DNA of 64,000 nt from JANNBN01 sp963763885 (GTDB lineage Bacteria; Actinomycetota; Acidimicrobiia; Acidimicrobiales; JANYDT01): NCBI GenBank assembly GCA_963763885.1, contig CAVXQD010000002.1, positions 1 to 64,000 on the forward strand. Direction: 5' to 3'. The translations under genes were made by a program, and so were the position numbers. How positions within the stretch are numbered: the stretch's first letter is position 1; each line of letters begins with the position of its first letter. Of the stretch, positions 26,007 to 34,233 are shown in pieces. A model generated the notes under the pieces. The model searched no databases. It saw nothing but the letters and a program-made list of their open reading frames with translations, and was not told the origin of the DNA.

Positions 26007-27484
26007 CAGTCCACTTTGCTCTCGTTGCGGTTTCCTGGCCAATTGATCAGTTGCGGACGGAGTACGCGAAACGTGCCGTTCCGGATGCACCCCTCCCAAA
26101 CTCCCGCGCAATACGAGGCGTCGTCCAGCAACCGCATGGCCACAAACTTCGGCGGTCCAAGCGATGGTCGGCGTTCGTGCCATTCCAAGATGTTCGGGAT
26201 GGCGCCCGCTGCCAGCATCGCAACGCGGGCGCGTCGAGAAAACACACAAGCAACCAACGCGAACGGAATCCAGGCCCGCCACATTGCTGAGGCGAGCTGT
26301 CGTCCGACGCCCCAATGGCCGCGCATCGCAAGCGTCCACGCTGGCTTGCGCGGGTGAGCCAGGGGCTGCAGCTTGCGTTCAAGCAACGCCGCCGTGCTCG
26401 CCGCCGTTGCCGCAGCCGCAACAACTCCAACTGGTCCTCCAAGCATTCCCATGGCCCAGACGAGAACGCTCCACCCGCTTGCAACCACGGGCGCCACCTG
26501 GCCGGGGTGGCGTTGGTCCAGAGCTGCAGCTGATCGGCCGTAAGAACGTCGTTGGCGGACAAACGCTGTAATCGACGCACGCGGCCGGTGCGCAACTTCA
26601 GCATCCGGTTCATACCGAACGACGTGGCCAGCAGCAGCCATTCGCCACACAAGATCGACGTCTTCGCCGGTTCGCAACGCATCGGCGAAGCCGCCAAGGC
26701 TTCGGACCGTTTCCACTTCAGCAAGCAACGCAGCCGTTGGCACATAAGCCACCCGAGACTTGGGCCGGACCGATGCACGACGACTCCCGAGATCCAACGG
26801 GCTGCGGATCCGTTCGTAGTCGCCGATCAGCCCGACGGTTGCGACACTTCCAACGCGAGGTGCGGCGGCGGCCACGGTGGTATCCGTGAAGGCGCGAAGT
26901 AGCGGCGCCAACCATTCGCCAATGGGAATCACGTCGGCGTCGATGAACAACACCAACGGTGTGTGCACGTTTTTGAGCCCGGTGTTGCGTGCGGGGCCCG
27001 GCCCGACGCGACCCAATGTATGCAGCACGGTGGCGCCGGCCATCGTTGCGTTCGGAACGGTGTCGTCGGTCGAGCCGTCGTCGACCACGATGACGCGGTT
27101 GACCCCGGCACTGCGCAGCGATTGCACCAGGGCGCCAATGACGGCCCCTTCGTTCAGCACCGGAACCACCGCGGTTACTTGGTCTGCGACGACGCGATTC
27201 GGCGCGTGAAACTGCGGTTCTGCGATACCGGTAGAGAGGAGCTTTCGAGCCAACCGCTCCACTGCGCTCAGCGACACTCCCCCTGCGATCGCAGCGGTCT
27301 CGATGTCGGCACCAGAGCGCAGTGACCGAATGGTCTGGGCGGCTCGTTCCTTCAACGTGAGCAGCACGTATGGCGATCCGCCGAGGAGAACCCATGTTCC
27401 GTTCTGCCCGGGGAGGAGTTGTGCCGCGGGGTCCAGTTCGAACGTGGTGGTGGGTGGCAAGATGTTCGGGGGGCGTGAGGTCAT
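26006..27484 (-). CDS. mftF: Mycofactocin glycosyltransferase MftF
   Basis: 492 residues. The N-terminal 85 residues resemble the PqqD/RRE-like segment of MftF proteins (LLGGSPYVLLTLKERAAQTIRSL). Residues about 100-300 are a GT2 glycosyltransferase: VTAVVPVLNEGAVIGALVQSL, VIVVDDGSTDDT, GPGPARNTGLK and VLFIDADVIP (DxD). A membrane-associated C-terminus with hydrophobic segments (VLVWAMGMLGGPVGVVAAAA) follows. MftF adds the oligoglucose chain to the peptide-derived cofactor. It is encoded on the strand opposite mftA, about 0.7 kb from it, between a histidine phosphatase (7 bp gap) and the MBL hydrolase (1 bp overlap). I am confident of the family from the combined N-terminal and GT2 layout and the adjacent mftA. 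Confidence 0.85.
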   Translation of the reverse strand: MTSRPPNILPPTTTFELDPAAQLLPGQNGTWVLLGGSPYVLLTLKERAAQTIRSLRSGADIETAAIAGGVSLSAVERLARKLLSTGIAEPQFHAPNRVVADQVTAVVPVLNEGAVIGALVQSLRSAGVNRVIVVDDGSTDDTVPNATMAGATVLHTLGRVGPGPARNTGLKNVHTPLVLFIDADVIPIGEWLAPLLRAFTDTTVAAAAPRVGSVATVGLIGDYERIRSPLDLGSRRASVRPKSRVAYVPTAALLAEVETVRSLGGFADALRTGEDVDLVWRMAAAGHVVRYEPDAEVAHRPRASITAFVRQRRSYGRSAAALDQRHPGQVAPVVASGWSVLVWAMGMLGGPVGVVAAAATAASTAALLERKLQPLAHPRKPAWTLAMRGHWGVGRQLASAMWRAWIPFALVACVFSRRARVAMLAAGAIPNILEWHERRPSLGPPKFVAMRLLDDASYCAGVWEGCIRNGTFRVLRPQLINWPGNRNESKVD

Positions 27485-27491
27485 GGCGACG

Positions 27492-28100
27492 TCATGGCGA
27501 GTCGATTGGTCGCCACTGGTGCAGCACCCGACCCTCGTTCAGATCGAATGCCCAGAAGTTGCCTCCGCCGGGTGCGGCGTCTCCTCCGACCTGGTCGAAC
27601 GACCGGCTGATGGGAACGCCAAGCAAATGACACAGCAACAACGTGCCAACTGCTCCATGGGCAACCACGGCAATGTCGGAGGGCGCTTCGCCCGCTTGTG
27701 ACTGCCGTTTGGTCAGTAAATCTGCTGTCGCTTCCACAATCCGGCGTTGCGCGTCTGAGCTTGTCTCCCATCCCTCAACCGAAACGTCGGGGCCAGCAAA
27801 GAACGCGTCTGCAAGAACCTCAAATCGGTCTGGGGGAACAAATCCCGTGGAAGACCGATCGTTCTCGTGCAGGGCGTGTCGAACCTCCACCGGTACAGAG
27901 ATTGACATGGCCAGGATTGCTGCCGTCTCCAGGGCCTTGGTCTCTGCGCTTGAGACGATGCGCGTGGTCCGAGCGATCCAAGGCTGTTGCGCAAAGCGGA
28001 CGGCGCGGGCTCGGCCCGTGTCGCTGAGCCCCCACAGCGGCACGGGAATGTCGGCCGAGATACGAACCTGTGGGTGGGTGACGAAACGCAGGATTGACAC
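27492..28100 (-). CDS. Histidine phosphatase-family protein, mycofactocin-linked
   Basis: 202 residues. Histidine phosphatase layout: VTHPQVRISADIPVPLWGLSDTGRARA, IVSSAETKALETAAILA, ALHENDRSS (Glu region) and DIAVVAHGAVGTLLLCHLLG (second His). In the usual Arg-His-Gly motif the residue before the first His is Arg; here it is Thr and the one after is Pro, a variant subtype. First gene of the operon leading to mftF and divergent from mftA with 75 bp between the starts. It may act on a sugar-phosphate or phosphorylated intermediate; the role is inferred. Confidence 0.8.
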   Translation of the reverse strand: MSILRFVTHPQVRISADIPVPLWGLSDTGRARAVRFAQQPWIARTTRIVSSAETKALETAAILAMSISVPVEVRHALHENDRSSTGFVPPDRFEVLADAFFAGPDVSVEGWETSSDAQRRIVEATADLLTKRQSQAGEAPSDIAVVAHGAVGTLLLCHLLGVPISRSFDQVGGDAAPGGGNFWAFDLNEGRVLHQWRPIDSP

Positions 28101-28175
28101 GACCGGACTGTACTGGAGCGTGACGAAAGTTCAGCCGGAATGTAGGTGGCGAAGTCGTGGCGCTAGTGTGTCCGC

Positions 28176-28319
28176 ATGGCACCGGTTGACTTGCTTGAAC
28201 AGAATCCTCGTGTGTTGGTCGCTGACCTCCGTCAGGTGACGGAGAACGAGGACCTGTTCGACGACGAAGAACTGTTGATCGAGGAAATCTCGATCGACGG
28301 TATGTGCGGGGTCTACTAA
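28176..28319 (+). CDS. mftA: Mycofactocin precursor peptide MftA
   Basis: 47 residues: an acidic leader (about 12 Asp/Glu) ending EEISIDGMCGVY directly before TAA. The IDGMCGVY end is the signature of the ribosomal mycofactocin precursor. The radical SAM enzyme MftC decarboxylates the terminal Tyr and cross-links it to the neighbouring Val. It is too short for automatic calling and lies 75 bp from the divergent phosphatase gene. The acyl-CoA ligase gene follows by 22 bp, so the two may share a transcript. mftB and mftC lie 5.5 kb downstream, an unusual separation. Confidence 0.95.
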   Translation: MAPVDLLEQNPRVLVADLRQVTENEDLFDDEELLIEEISIDGMCGVY

Positions 28320-28341
28320 CCACTCGCTAACGTCCCAGTGC

Positions 28342-29934
28342 ATGGGACGTCATGTTGCAGGAACCGTTGCTTGGCCACTTCGCAGGGCCATGGCTGTTCA
28401 TCACGACCGTGAAGCCATCGTCGACGGCTCCACTCGCCTCACGTACGCCGAATGGGGTGCACGGTGCCTTGGTCTGGGAGGGGGTCTTCGTTCACTTGGT
28501 TTGAACGACCTGGACGTTGTCGCTGTTTCGGCGCTAAACGGTTGGCGCCATCTCAGCTGCTGGTTGGCCATCCCGTCGGCCGGGTTGGTGCTCAACGATC
28601 TCAACTACCGGTTGGCTCCGGCCGAACTGCAATTCATCGTCAACGATTGCGGCGCACGGGCGATCATCGTGGACGACGCAAACCTTCCCCTTGCGGTCAG
28701 CCTCAAGAGCCATTGCGAAGGACTGGTCCATCTGATCCATGCCGGCGACGCCCCAACGCCCGAGGGCTTCTTGTCTTTCGATGAGCTGTGCGCTTATGAC
28801 CCATTGCCACAGGCAACCGTGGACTTCATCGATGAGGACACGCTTGCCGCAATTGGCTACACCGGCGGAACCACCGGTTTGCCCAAGGGTGTGATGCAGA
28901 GCCATGGGAACCTTCTCAGCAATGCGAAACATATGCAGTACGCATATGGTTATACCCCGGACGATTCTTACCTCCATGCGGCCCCTATGTTCCATGCGGC
29001 CGACGCGTCGTGCACGTTTGCGGTCACGTGGATGGGCGCACGGCACCTGATGATTCCTGGGTGGGATCCGCAGAAGTTCTGCGAGATGGCCGTTACTGAG
29101 GGCATGACCATCACGCTGCTTGTGCCAACCATGATCAACATGTTGGCCAACCATCCAACCCTTGGCCAGTTCGACCTGTCGTCGTGGCGGCTGATGGGCT
29201 ACGGGGCCTCGCCGATGCCATCGGAGTTGCAAAAGCTGGCCATGGCGAAGCTGCCGTGCGGGTTCATGCAGCTGTATGGCATGACCGAGGCGTCGCCCCT
29301 CCTGACGTTCTGTTCTGCTGAAGACCATCGACGCGGTGCTGCCGGGATGCCTGGTTACACCGAGCGGCTGCGGTCTGCTGGTGCACCCGCGCCGGGCGTT
29401 GAAACCGAAGTCCGTCGTGAGGACGGAACCATCTGCCACCCGGGTGAAGCTGGCGAAATCTTCGCCCGTGGCCCAAACATCATGCTGGGTTACTGGAACC
29501 GTCCTGAGGAAACCGCTCACGCTCTTGTTGATGGTTGGTATCGCACCGGTGACGTTGCCTACGCGGACTCACACGGGTACCTCTACATCGTGGACCGTGC
29601 CAAAGACATGATCATTTCTGGCGGGGAGAACGTTTACACAACCGAAGTCGAGAACGCCCTGTATGCGCATCCGGCTGTCTTGGAAGCTGCGGCATTCGGC
29701 ATTCCAGACGAGCGTTGGGGCGAGTTGGTTCACGCAGAAGTTGTCCCAAAACCAGGGGCGTCCGTTACCGGTGAGGAACTCATCGCCCACGCTCGAACGC
29801 TCATCGCTGGCTACAAGGTGCCGAAGTCCGTCAACGTTCGCTCCGAAGCGCTACCAAAGTCCGGTGCTGGAAAGATCCTGAAGAAGGATCTGCGGTCGCC
29901 GTTCTGGGAAGGCCGCACCCGAAGCGTTAACTGA
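28342..29934 (+). CDS. Acyl-CoA synthetase (AMP-forming ligase)
   Basis: 530 residues. ANL superfamily motifs are all present: YTGGTTGLPKGVMQSH (P-loop), YGMTEASPLLTF, GWYRTGDVAYADSHGYLYIVDRAKDMIISGGENVY (hinge and adenylate contact) and LPKSGAGKILKKDLR with the catalytic Lys. It activates a carboxylic acid to its CoA thioester using ATP. It starts 22 bp after mftA, and two acyl-CoA dehydrogenases follow, so it probably feeds their substrate. The substrate (fatty acid, steroid or aromatic acid) cannot be read from sequence. No clear ribosome-binding site is seen. Confidence 0.93.
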   Translation: MGRHVAGTVAWPLRRAMAVHHDREAIVDGSTRLTYAEWGARCLGLGGGLRSLGLNDLDVVAVSALNGWRHLSCWLAIPSAGLVLNDLNYRLAPAELQFIVNDCGARAIIVDDANLPLAVSLKSHCEGLVHLIHAGDAPTPEGFLSFDELCAYDPLPQATVDFIDEDTLAAIGYTGGTTGLPKGVMQSHGNLLSNAKHMQYAYGYTPDDSYLHAAPMFHAADASCTFAVTWMGARHLMIPGWDPQKFCEMAVTEGMTITLLVPTMINMLANHPTLGQFDLSSWRLMGYGASPMPSELQKLAMAKLPCGFMQLYGMTEASPLLTFCSAEDHRRGAAGMPGYTERLRSAGAPAPGVETEVRREDGTICHPGEAGEIFARGPNIMLGYWNRPEETAHALVDGWYRTGDVAYADSHGYLYIVDRAKDMIISGGENVYTTEVENALYAHPAVLEAAAFGIPDERWGELVHAEVVPKPGASVTGEELIAHARTLIAGYKVPKSVNVRSEALPKSGAGKILKKDLRSPFWEGRTRSVN

Positions 29935-29955
29935 GTGTCCGGTTGGTAAGCGTGC

Positions 29956-30825
29956 TTACTCCCCTTCAGATGGACCCTGAGGTGGCCTTCCTGGACCCGA
30001 TGGGTTGCTCCACCTCGGGTTCAACTCCGTCCCTCCGTTCACCGCTCGGCCGCGCCCGGACCCGGGGTCTCCGGCAAACGCTTGGGCAATGGGAACCCAG
30101 TCGTTGGCCAAGGGGCCGTGTACGCGAAGCGCGGTGTCGTTGATATGACGGCGTTGCGTGACGAGCAGGCAGAAGTCCAGTGCCGGGCCGGTGATGCTGT
30201 TGTCGGCGGTTGCACCCGCGTTCCATTCCCACGTTGAACCATCGGGGCCGGTGAGGATCACCGCTACGTCTGATTCGGGTACCGAACGCTTATTGATGGC
30301 GTAGGAGAACGGTCTGGCCCGAACACCGATGTGCGCCACGTGCTTCAACCGGGCGGTGGGAATGCGTTCTGCTCCGACCGCATCGCACACGTCTTGCCCG
30401 TGAGCCCACGTTTCCATGAGGCGTGCTGTGGCAAACGACAGAGCTCCCATCGCCGGTCCGTACCAGGGCAAGCGTGCCTTTGGGTCGAGTGCGCGGAACA
30501 CTCCAATCATGTTGGTACGCGCGCTGAGAAATGAGCTGAGCACTTCGGACGGTTTCATGGAGCGACCTTCGTCCAAGCCGGCATCGGTACCTACTCCAGA
30601 GGTCATCAGGTGCTTGGCGGCAGCGGCAAACGCGTCGGGGTCCGTTGCAGCAAGCGTGCCTGTGATGTCGAAATAGGTCAGGTGGCTGATCTGGTCTCGC
30701 ACGGACCAGCCCTCCGCGGGTGTTGCCGCGTCCCACTGTTCGGGTGTCAGTTGCTCCAAAACGGCGGTCAATGCCTGAGTTTCGCCTTCAAGGTCGTCGC
30801 AGATGGGGTCCATTCCGGTGGTCAT
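29956..30825 (-). CDS. TIGR03084-type protein of the DinB/MDMPI metal-binding superfamily, with a repeat-derived tail
   Basis: 289 residues from ATG 30825 (MTTGMDPICDDLEGETQAL). It resembles the TIGR03084 family, with the mycothiol-dependent maleylpyruvate isomerase N-terminal type of DinB-like fold: WSVRDQISHLTYFDITGTLAATDPDAFA, where the His is a metal ligand, MGALSFATARLMETWAHGQDVCDA (second His) and LKHVAHIGVRARPFSY. The final 25-30 residues (PRWSNPSG...) are translated from the dispersed repeat at 29999-30059, so the native stop was probably earlier, near VPIAQAFAGDPG. Its enzyme activity is unknown. Convergent with the ligase gene, divergent from the acyl-CoA dehydrogenase gene. Confidence 0.75.
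   Translation of the reverse strand: MTTGMDPICDDLEGETQALTAVLEQLTPEQWDAATPAEGWSVRDQISHLTYFDITGTLAATDPDAFAAAAKHLMTSGVGTDAGLDEGRSMKPSEVLSSFLSARTNMIGVFRALDPKARLPWYGPAMGALSFATARLMETWAHGQDVCDAVGAERIPTARLKHVAHIGVRARPFSYAINKRSVPESDVAVILTGPDGSTWEWNAGATADNSITGPALDFCLLVTQRRHINDTALRVHGPLANDWVPIAQAFAGDPGSGRGRAVNGGTELNPRWSNPSGPGRPPQGPSEGE
29999..30059. repeat. Dispersed 59-61 bp repeat, copy 2
   Basis: Nearly identical to 20362-20420, differing by a 2-bp insertion in the middle (CAACTCC versus CGCTCC) and a few substitutions. It lies inside the 3' end of the minus-strand TIGR03084 gene and is read through as part of the protein tail. Confidence 0.7.
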
Positions 30826-30882
30826 CGCCCAAGTGAACCACCTCGCTTGGCAGTAAACCAGCCGGACGGCCAGACTGAGTGG

Positions 30883-32028
30883 GTGCCTCGACTTACGTTT
30901 CCAGCAGCATCGCTGCCGCACTCCACCGAACAGCTGCGGTCCGATGTCCGTACTTTTCTCGAGAAGGAGATTGCGGCGGGCACATTCGTGCCTCGGTGTG
31001 ACACGTGGTTGTCTCAACACGACCCGTCATTCAGCGCCAAGTTGGGAGCCGCTGGCTTCCTTGGTCTCGCATGGCCGGTTGAGTTCGGAGGGAAAGGACG
31101 TACTCCGCTTGACCGGTTCGTCGTGGTTGAGGAACTCCTCGCGTATGGTGCTCCCATTGCGGCTCACTGGGTGAGTGACCGTCAGTCAGGCCCGTCCATC
31201 TTGAAGCACGGCACGGAACAGGCGAAACGGGAACTGGTGCCCAAGATGGCCGCCGGAGAGTGTTACTTCTCAATCGGCATGAGCGAACCCGACGCCGGGT
31301 CCGACCTTGCGGCCATTCGGTCCACCGCGACGAAAACCGACGGCGGATGGCTGCTCAACGGGACAAAGGTCTGGACGAGCCAAGCGCACAACAACCACTA
31401 CTTCATTGTCTTGGTGCGGACAACGCCCATGGGTGACGGCGGGGCCAAGCACCGCGGCATGAGCCAATTCATCATGGATCTCAAGGCACCTGGTGTGCAG
31501 ATCCGCCCCATCCGACTCCTGAGTGGCCATCACCACTTCAACGAAGTTGTGATGGAAGACGTGTTTGTTCCCGACTACTTCCTGCTCGGGACCGAAGGCA
31601 ACGGATGGGATCAAGTGATTGGCGAACTCGCATTTGAGCGAAGCGGCCCAGAGCGCTATCTGTCCACCTTCCCATTACTTGTTGCACTTATCGACGCGGT
31701 TGGCCCCAATCCCAGCACCGAAGTTGCCGCAACCCTTGGGCAGCTCACTGCTCGGTTGTCGGCGCTACGTCGCCTTTGCATTTCCGTCGCGGTGGCGCTC
31801 TCCAATGGAAAGGAGCCGGTGACCGAGGCGGCCATGGTGAAAGACATGGGTACGCAGCTTGAGGGCGAAATTGGCGAAGTGGCTCGACAATTGGTTCCAC
31901 CAGGGGTGAACACGACGTTCGACGCGCTTGTGGAAGACGCCATCCTCTCCACCCCCGGCTTTACGTTGCGGGGCGGCACAAATGAAATCCTGCGTGGCAT
32001 CGTTGCCCGCCACCTCGGAGTCCGGTGA
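30883..32028 (+). CDS. Acyl-CoA dehydrogenase (first of pair)
   Basis: 381 residues from GTG 30883 (VPRLTFPAASLPHSTEQ), the last start before conserved sequence; the open frame extends upstream over the divergent gene. Landmarks: FLGLAWPVEFGGKGRTPLDRFVVVEEL, CYFSIGMSEPDAGSDLAAIRSTATKTDGGWLLNGTKVWTSQAHN (FAD/substrate signature), LLSGHHHFNEVVMEDVFVP and the C-terminal GFTLRGGTNEILRGIVARHL. Introduces a 2,3-double bond into an acyl-CoA, passing electrons to ETF. The second dehydrogenase overlaps its stop by 4 bp, so the two probably form a hetero-oligomer as in actinobacterial steroid side-chain dehydrogenases (FadE pairs). Confidence 0.93.
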   Translation: MPRLTFPAASLPHSTEQLRSDVRTFLEKEIAAGTFVPRCDTWLSQHDPSFSAKLGAAGFLGLAWPVEFGGKGRTPLDRFVVVEELLAYGAPIAAHWVSDRQSGPSILKHGTEQAKRELVPKMAAGECYFSIGMSEPDAGSDLAAIRSTATKTDGGWLLNGTKVWTSQAHNNHYFIVLVRTTPMGDGGAKHRGMSQFIMDLKAPGVQIRPIRLLSGHHHFNEVVMEDVFVPDYFLLGTEGNGWDQVIGELAFERSGPERYLSTFPLLVALIDAVGPNPSTEVAATLGQLTARLSALRRLCISVAVALSNGKEPVTEAAMVKDMGTQLEGEIGEVARQLVPPGVNTTFDALVEDAILSTPGFTLRGGTNEILRGIVARHLGVR

Positions 32029-33008
32029 CCACCATGAACAACACCACTGCACGAGTAGCCGACGCAATGCTGGTCGACACGATCGACCGGCTGTTCGCAG
32101 AGCACAGCACACCGGAACGAATCCATGCGGCAGAGGGCTCCATGGACAAGGCATTGTTCAACGCAAGCGCAGACATGGGACTCACGTCGATCGGTGTTTC
32201 CGAGGATCTCGGAGGCTCAGGCGGCACGGTGCACGATGCGGCGGCGGTCATGTACGCAACTGGTTACCACGCAGTGGCCGCTCCGGTTGCCGACGTTCTC
32301 GCTGCTGCGCTGATCGGTGCCATTCACGACATAGCGCCAACAGAGGGCGTCACCCTCGCATTGGCCGGTACACGGGTTCCGTGGTGGGGCGCAGCGGATC
32401 GCATCGTGTGGGCTGCCGGGAGCGCGGTGCCGTCTTCATTCGATGTGGTCTCCACCGGGCTGAACTACGCCGGCGAACCTTTCGCCGTGGTCGAAGCACG
32501 CCAGCAGCTTGCCTACGCCGACGACGTCTTGGCCTTGACCCGCGCCATGCAAATGGCTGGCGCGCTGCAGCGCGTCAGCGAGCTCTGCGTCCAGTACTCA
32601 ATTGAACGGGAGCAGTTCGGCAAGCCAATTGGTAAGCAGCAGATCCTGCAGCACTACCTTGCCCAAATGGCCGGCGACGCGTCGACTGCTCTTGCCTCCG
32701 TCGACAACGCCGTTGATGTGTGGTCTGTTGATGGCCCCAGCCCAAGGTTCACCTTGGCCGTCGCTGCAGCCAAAACCGTCAGTGGACGTATGGTTGCGGC
32801 AACCAACCGAAACGCGCACCAACTGCACGGGGCAATTGGGTATACGGACGAACACCGGCTCCAGTTCTGGACCCGCCGTCTGTGGGCTTGGCGAGACGAT
32901 TTCGGAAGCGAAATTCATTGGTCGGCGGTGCTTGGCAGGTCCGTGGTGGCGGAAGGCGGCCGTTCGCTTTGGTCGTTTGTGACGTCCATACCTCCTGTTG
33001 CCGAGTGA
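32025..33008 (+). CDS. Acyl-CoA dehydrogenase (second of pair)
   Basis: 327 residues from GTG 32025, overlapping the first dehydrogenase stop (GTGA). It is shorter than a full acyl-CoA dehydrogenase and weaker in the middle-domain motif, but the C-terminal helical domain is clear: QMAGALQRVSELCVQYSIEREQFGKPIGKQQILQHYLAQM (ACAD signature), NRNAHQLHGAIGYTDEHRLQFWTRRLWAW. The first half has an N-terminal helical domain (MGLTSIGVSEDLGGSGGTV). Likely a partner subunit of the first gene in an alpha2beta2-type enzyme. It is the last gene before the 277-bp gap holding the MarR operator. Confidence 0.88.
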   Translation: MTTMNNTTARVADAMLVDTIDRLFAEHSTPERIHAAEGSMDKALFNASADMGLTSIGVSEDLGGSGGTVHDAAAVMYATGYHAVAAPVADVLAAALIGAIHDIAPTEGVTLALAGTRVPWWGAADRIVWAAGSAVPSSFDVVSTGLNYAGEPFAVVEARQQLAYADDVLALTRAMQMAGALQRVSELCVQYSIEREQFGKPIGKQQILQHYLAQMAGDASTALASVDNAVDVWSVDGPSPRFTLAVAAAKTVSGRMVAATNRNAHQLHGAIGYTDEHRLQFWTRRLWAWRDDFGSEIHWSAVLGRSVVAEGGRSLWSFVTSIPPVAE

Positions 33009-33220
33009 CCCGAAAGGATGACTAACGCGGGTGTACTACGTGGGCCTGGTGCATCGATGGGGCTTCGGTCGGGATTGCGGAGGGACAGTGGCGGATTGCC
33101 GAGAACTTGATCAGGACTTGACCAGAACTCGTCAAGATCGGCCTGTCGGGAAGGATTGCTGTATGCAATACTCATTGACGAATCACGTATCTCTGATGAT
33201 TCCTGCCTAACACTTTGCGC

Positions 33221-33240
33221 CGACGTTCACGTGAACGTCG
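33221..33240. promoter_or_regulatory. Perfect 20-bp palindrome, probable MarR operator
   Basis: CGACGTTCACGTGAACGTCG is fully palindromic. It lies 46 bp before the MarR gene start in a 277-bp non-coding gap. MarR dimers bind inverted repeats of this length. Nearby CTTGAC-N8-GTCAAG (33117-33136) is a second weaker inverted repeat. Transcription control of MarR and the mft operon from here is inferred. Confidence 0.65.
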
Positions 33241-33285
33241 CCCTCTGACTCCCACCCTTACGACGCAATACAGGACCGATCACAA

Positions 33286-33807
33286 GTGCCAACTTCCGAA
33301 GCCGTTTCTGCCGCGATCGAGTATCAAACGCGAATGGGAGAAGCCGTTTCAGCTCTTGTACCTGGTCGCGACCCGGCGGAGTCTGTCGCCGTCTGGCGCC
33401 TCGTCCGAGCCGCCAGCCTCGCTGAGCGTCAGGTCGAGTCAACCGTGCACCGACCCCGTGGTCGGACCTGGGCATCGTTTCGCGTGCTTGTGGCGCTGCG
33501 CTCCATTGGCCCGACAGAACCCGGCACTCTGGCGGAGATTCTCGACATTGCGCCGCCAAGCGTTTCCAGCCTCCTGTCCACCTTGGAAAAGGCCGAACAC
33601 ATCACGCGCCGTCCTGATCCCACCAATCGGCGCCGCGTCATTGTTGAGCTGACTCCCGCCGGCAACCAAGCGGTTGAAGAGACGATGTCAGCACAGTTCG
33701 ACGGCGAATCTGCGTTCCTCAACGGCCTCGATCCCGCCGAGATTGCAACGTTGTCTTCCATTCTGGACAAGCTGTTGCGTCACCGCTGGGCCGACCAGCG
33801 CCCATAG
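33286..33807 (+). CDS. MarR-family regulator
   Basis: 173 residues from GTG 33286. Winged-helix MarR core: RGRTWASFRVLVALRSIGPTEPGTLAEILDIAPPSVSSLLSTLEKAEHITRRPDPTNRRRVIVELTPAGNQAV, including the recognition helix and the basic wing (DPTNRRRV). It is 66 bp upstream of mftB and has a perfect palindrome before it, so it likely regulates the mycofactocin operon. Classical mycobacterial loci have a TetR regulator (MftR) instead. The ligand is unknown. Confidence 0.9.
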   Translation: MPTSEAVSAAIEYQTRMGEAVSALVPGRDPAESVAVWRLVRAASLAERQVESTVHRPRGRTWASFRVLVALRSIGPTEPGTLAEILDIAPPSVSSLLSTLEKAEHITRRPDPTNRRRVIVELTPAGNQAVEETMSAQFDGESAFLNGLDPAEIATLSSILDKLLRHRWADQRP

Positions 33808-33873
33808 CGGGTCGGCTGCCCGATTCGGCTTCCCGTTTCGCCTGCCTGTGCGCTCAACGGTAACGTCGAGCGT

Positions 33874-34233
33874 GTGGAAACCACCAGCAGCGCGGTCCAA
33901 CTCGACCGGCCCTACGGATTGCATCCAAGCGTTGCCGTCAGGCCCGAGCCGTTCGGCGCTCTTGTGTACCACTACGGGAACCGCAAACTGGTGTTCTTGA
34001 AGTCCCCACGGTTGGTCACGCTGGTCCGGTCGCTTGCCCAGCAGCCGACGGTTGAACATGCCTTGAGTGCGGCAGCTGTTCCTGCGTCGGCGCATCCCCG
34101 CTACGTCGCAGCGCTCCAATCGCTGCTGGACTCAGACATGATCGTCGCCAGTTCTTCTGATCCCGGTTCGTCTGCACACATGGTTTCGGTTTCGATGCCA
34201 TCCGAAGGGACCTCTCATGGCACCGCTGGTTGA
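33874..34233 (+). CDS. mftB: Mycofactocin peptide chaperone MftB
   Basis: 119 residues from GTG 33874. MftB-like PqqD-fold (RiPP recognition element): RPYGLHPSVAVRPEPFGALVYHYGNRKLVFLKSPRLVTLVRSLAQQPTVEHAL, with the strand-rich N-terminal part and a C-terminal helix pair. It binds the MftA leader and hands it to MftC. The stop is 17 bp inside the mftC start region, so translation is coupled. Confidence 0.9.
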   Translation: METTSSAVQLDRPYGLHPSVAVRPEPFGALVYHYGNRKLVFLKSPRLVTLVRSLAQQPTVEHALSAAAVPASAHPRYVAALQSLLDSDMIVASSSDPGSSAHMVSVSMPSEGTSHGTAG

